From positions 1-6,636 of the forward strand of contig JAMOOB010000412.1 of assembly GCA_027066265.1 (NCBI GenBank): a stretch of 6,636 bases of DNA, read 5' to 3'. A program made the position numbers and the translations under genes. Of the stretch, positions 4,975 to 6,636 are shown piece after piece (position 1 is the first letter of the stretch; each line of letters opens with the position of its first letter). Under the pieces are notes generated by a model. The model was not told where the DNA came from and made no database searches. It saw only the letters and a list, made by a program, of their open reading frames with translations. Source of the stretch: Desulfurococcales archaeon (GTDB lineage: Archaea > Thermoproteota > Thermoprotei_A > Sulfolobales > Ignisphaeraceae).

Positions 4975-5766
4975 ATGTCAGAGGTTTTCATACCTCCAAC
5001 GCATCCGCGATACGAATCACTTGTTCTACGTGAACGCATCGTAGAAGCTCTTAGACACAACGTAGTAGCATTGCAAGGACTCATCGCTCATGGTCGCGGA
5101 GAATGTTTCGATTATCTGCTAGGGGAACAAACCATTGAACCAACTTTGTACGCATTAAGAGCTGCCGCAGCCGCGCTTCTTCTTGCTAAAAGACCCGTTA
5201 TCTCAGTGAACGGTAATACTGCAGCTCTCGTCGGGAAGGAAGTGGTGGAGCTTGCACGCGAAGTGGATGCTAAGATAGAGGTGAATCTATTCTACCGTTC
5301 AAGGAAGCGTGAAGAAGCTATAGCTAAGTTGTTGAGGAGCTACGGCGCTGTTGAAGTGCTGGGTGTAGGCGAGGATGCTGATACAACGATACCCGAGCTC
5401 TACAGTGAACGACGACGAGTTAGCAGTCGAGGAATATACGTAGCAGATGTAGTACTGCTAGCGTTGGAAGATGGCGATCGAACTGAAGCACTTCGTAAGC
5501 TCGGTAAGTTCGTTATTGCAATAGATATCAATCCCTTGTCTAGAACTTCTCGCTGTGCGAACATTACTATAGTAGACAATGTAGTGCGTGCAATGCCCAA
5601 GCTCATTCAGTTCGTGCAAGAGTTGAAACGCTTACCTCCCTCCGAGCTTAGAGAGATAGTACGGAACTTCGATAACGAGAAGTACCTTCGTGAATGCGTT
5701 GAATACATAGCTCGTCGACTCATAGAGTTAGCGCGTTCTGGTATCACCATATCGTTCCCTAAGTAA
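4975..5766 (+). CDS. Archaeal phosphopantothenate synthetase (4-phosphopantoate--beta-alanine ligase)
   Basis: This cytoplasmic enzyme joins 4-phosphopantoate and beta-alanine using ATP to make 4'-phosphopantothenate. It is an archaeal step that replaces bacterial PanC/PanK order in coenzyme A synthesis. The 263-aa length matches the family (DUF137). Conserved blocks are IPPTHPRYESLVLRE (6-20), QGLIAHGRGECFDYLLGE (34-51), a run of alanines, PVISVNGN (74-81), NLFYRSRKR (104-112) as a likely phosphate-binding basic loop, LEDGDR (164-169), IAIDINPLSR (181-190) and NITIVDNVVRAMP (196-208). ATG 4975 lies 4 bp after the coiled-coil gene stop, with AAGGTC upstream inside that gene. The last 13 codons overlap the convergent panB gene. 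A pantoate kinase gene, the previous step, is not in this window. Confidence 0.93.
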   Translation: MSEVFIPPTHPRYESLVLRERIVEALRHNVVALQGLIAHGRGECFDYLLGEQTIEPTLYALRAAAAALLLAKRPVISVNGNTAALVGKEVVELAREVDAKIEVNLFYRSRKREEAIAKLLRSYGAVEVLGVGEDADTTIPELYSERRRVSSRGIYVADVVLLALEDGDRTEALRKLGKFVIAIDINPLSRTSRCANITIVDNVVRAMPKLIQFVQELKRLPPSELREIVRNFDNEKYLRECVEYIARRLIELARSGITISFPK

Positions 5767-6591
5767 AGCACGTAGTTCTTCAGCGAACTTCTCTCCCGCA
5801 CTACGGTAACGACCTTCCTCTGGAAACCTACCGCTTCGGACATCGTTTACGAAAGCTTCCACAGCCTTTCTTACTGCTGTTCGAAGATCTGCATACACCT
5901 TAGCGAAGTAAGGTACTTGCTCGGAGAGACCCACGATGTCGTGAAGTACCAGTATCTGACCATCGCAATGGGGTCCGCTTCCAATGCATATGGTGGGGAT
6001 CTTCAACCTCTTCGTAACCTCTGCAGCTACTTCTGCAACTGTGTGCTCGATAACGATGGCGAAGGCTCCCGCTTCCTCGAGAGCCTTAGCATCCTCTATT
6101 ATTTTGAGAGCTTGCTCAACCTTCTTCCCCATGAGTTTGTATCCTCCTAGAACTAAGGCCCTTTGGGGATTCAGACCTATGTGTCCCATCACGGGGATTC
6201 CTGCCTTAACAAGCTTCTCCACGATATTGAAGATCTCGACCCCTCCCTCAAGCTTGACGGCTTCGGCACCTGCTCGAATTAGCTTGACTGCGTTCCTCAA
6301 TGCTTCCTCAGCGCTGATCTCATAGCTTCCAAAAGGCATGTCAGCTACGAGCAAAGCTCTTGGTCTTGCACGCGCAACAGCACGGAGATGATGTAGTATC
6401 GTAGCCATACCTATCCTCGTAGTAGAATCAAGTCCTAGCACAACCATAGCTACGGAATCTCCTACGAGAATCCCATCCACACCAGCTTCATCAACGATCT
6501 TTGCCGTGGGGTAGTCGTAGGCGGTTACCATAACTATCTTTTCGCCACGAGATTTCTTCTTTATAAAGTCCTGTACTGTGACCTTTGCCAC
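5728..6591 (-). CDS. panB: 3-methyl-2-oxobutanoate hydroxymethyltransferase (ketopantoate hydroxymethyltransferase)
   Basis: This enzyme transfers a hydroxymethyl group from 5,10-methylene-tetrahydrofolate (or an archaeal pterin) to 2-oxoisovalerate, giving ketopantoate, the first committed step to pantoate and coenzyme A. The 287-aa protein is slightly longer than E. coli PanB (264). The TIM-barrel motifs are present: TAYDYPTAKIVDEAG (23-37), VGDS with D45, ADMPFGSY with D84, KLEGG with K113 and E115, GHIGLNPQ (136-143), IEHTV with E182 and IGSGPHCDGQILVLHD (203-218). The usual TL.VTLDEM.YH block reads TTRIGMATILHH (57-68), and C202 replaces the common Gly before IGSG. GTG 6591 is the likely start, with GGGGTG about 7 nt upstream; the encoded MAKVTVQDF is a normal PanB N-terminus. 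The C-terminus runs 39 bp into the synthetase gene. Confidence 0.95.
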   Translation of the reverse strand: MAKVTVQDFIKKKSRGEKIVMVTAYDYPTAKIVDEAGVDGILVGDSVAMVVLGLDSTTRIGMATILHHLRAVARARPRALLVADMPFGSYEISAEEALRNAVKLIRAGAEAVKLEGGVEIFNIVEKLVKAGIPVMGHIGLNPQRALVLGGYKLMGKKVEQALKIIEDAKALEEAGAFAIVIEHTVAEVAAEVTKRLKIPTICIGSGPHCDGQILVLHDIVGLSEQVPYFAKVYADLRTAVRKAVEAFVNDVRSGRFPEEGRYRSAGEKFAEELRALLRERYGDTRTR

Positions 6592-6620
6592 TCCAACACC
6601 CCAGAAAATGAAGTGCTACC

Positions 6621-6636
6621 GAGGTGAGGTATATTG
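6621..6636. promoter_or_regulatory. panB TATA-like box and possible Shine-Dalgarno of a divergent gene
   Basis: On the minus strand AATATACC (6635-6628) is centred about 41 bp before the panB GTG, predicting a transcript start near 6606 and a leader of about 15 nt with GGGGTG. On the plus strand GAGGTGA (6621-6627) is a very good Shine-Dalgarno sequence, 6 nt before a TTG at 6634-6636, which may start a divergent gene that continues outside the window. The palindromic CTTTATAAAG at 6559-6568, inside panB, could serve as its TATA box. The second reading cannot be checked within the window. Confidence 0.35.

Noticed and set aside
5400..6325. ORFs at 5400-5606 (-), 5607-5843 (-), 5917-6150 (+) and 5984-6325 (+)
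   Set aside because: Shadows of phosphopantothenate synthetase and panB, both identified by strong motifs.
6559..6568. CTTTATAAAG as a functional palindromic operator
   Set aside because: It encodes normal PanB residues (FIKK) and a 10-bp AT-rich palindrome is easily due to chance; kept only as a possible TATA box for an off-window gene.
1..6636. tRNA, rRNA, CRISPR repeats, insertion sequences, prophage
   Set aside because: No cloverleaf or TPsiC-like arm, no regularly spaced direct repeats, no transposase or integrase motifs and no terminal repeats were seen by eye on either strand.

Overview
The window looks like chromosomal DNA of a hyperthermophilic or thermophilic crenarchaeote (Thermoproteota, class Thermoprotei; order not determined). 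The case for archaea rests on an archaeal-type phosphopantothenate synthetase, an archaeal AglB/STT3 with a crenarchaeal-looking sequence, an archaeal ZPR1 zinc-finger protein, an Hsp20 with the archaeal 'GPDG.P.I.EFGNV' segment, TATA-like boxes about 25 nt before the inferred transcript starts, and very short (about 10-17 nt) inferred leaders. Genes are tightly packed on both strands, with divergent and convergent neighbours and almost no non-coding space. No RNA gene, CRISPR array, insertion sequence or prophage signal is visible.

Layout. 1-1304 (-): the N-terminal 434 residues of an oligosaccharyltransferase (AglB/STT3), cut by the left edge. It is divergent from 1374-2018 (+), a ZPR1-family zinc-finger protein; the 69-bp gap holds a perfect 7-10-7 dyad. 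2005-2553 (-): a small heat-shock protein, tail-to-tail and overlapping zpr1 by 14 bp. 2594-2845 (-): an orphan 83-aa ORF. 2906-3244 (+): a 112-aa protein that may be a thioredoxin-like fold lacking CxxC. 3305-4327 (+): a small FAD-dependent oxidoreductase of the protoporphyrinogen oxidase/UDP-galactopyranose mutase-like type. 4367-4504 (+): a 45-aa, very acidic protein with eight cysteines. 4560-4970 (+): a 136-aa predicted coiled-coil protein, 4 bp ahead of 4975-5766 (+), phosphopantothenate synthetase. 5728-6591 (-): PanB, converging on and overlapping the synthetase gene by 39 bp. The last 16 bp may hold both the panB TATA box and the Shine-Dalgarno sequence of a divergent gene that continues outside the window.

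How the genes may work together. PanB (ketopantoate formation) and phosphopantothenate synthetase (4-phosphopantoate + beta-alanine + ATP) are two steps of the archaeal coenzyme A route, with ketopantoate reductase and pantoate kinase acting between them; neither of those two is seen here. The coiled-coil gene is very probably co-transcribed with the synthetase. ZPR1 and Hsp20 are both protein-homeostasis factors but lie on opposite strands. The most novel-looking part is 2906-4504: a possible Cys-less thioredoxin-fold protein, a small flavoprotein and an eight-cysteine mini-protein in a row on one strand. That they form a redox or metal-handling unit is only an inference from order and composition.
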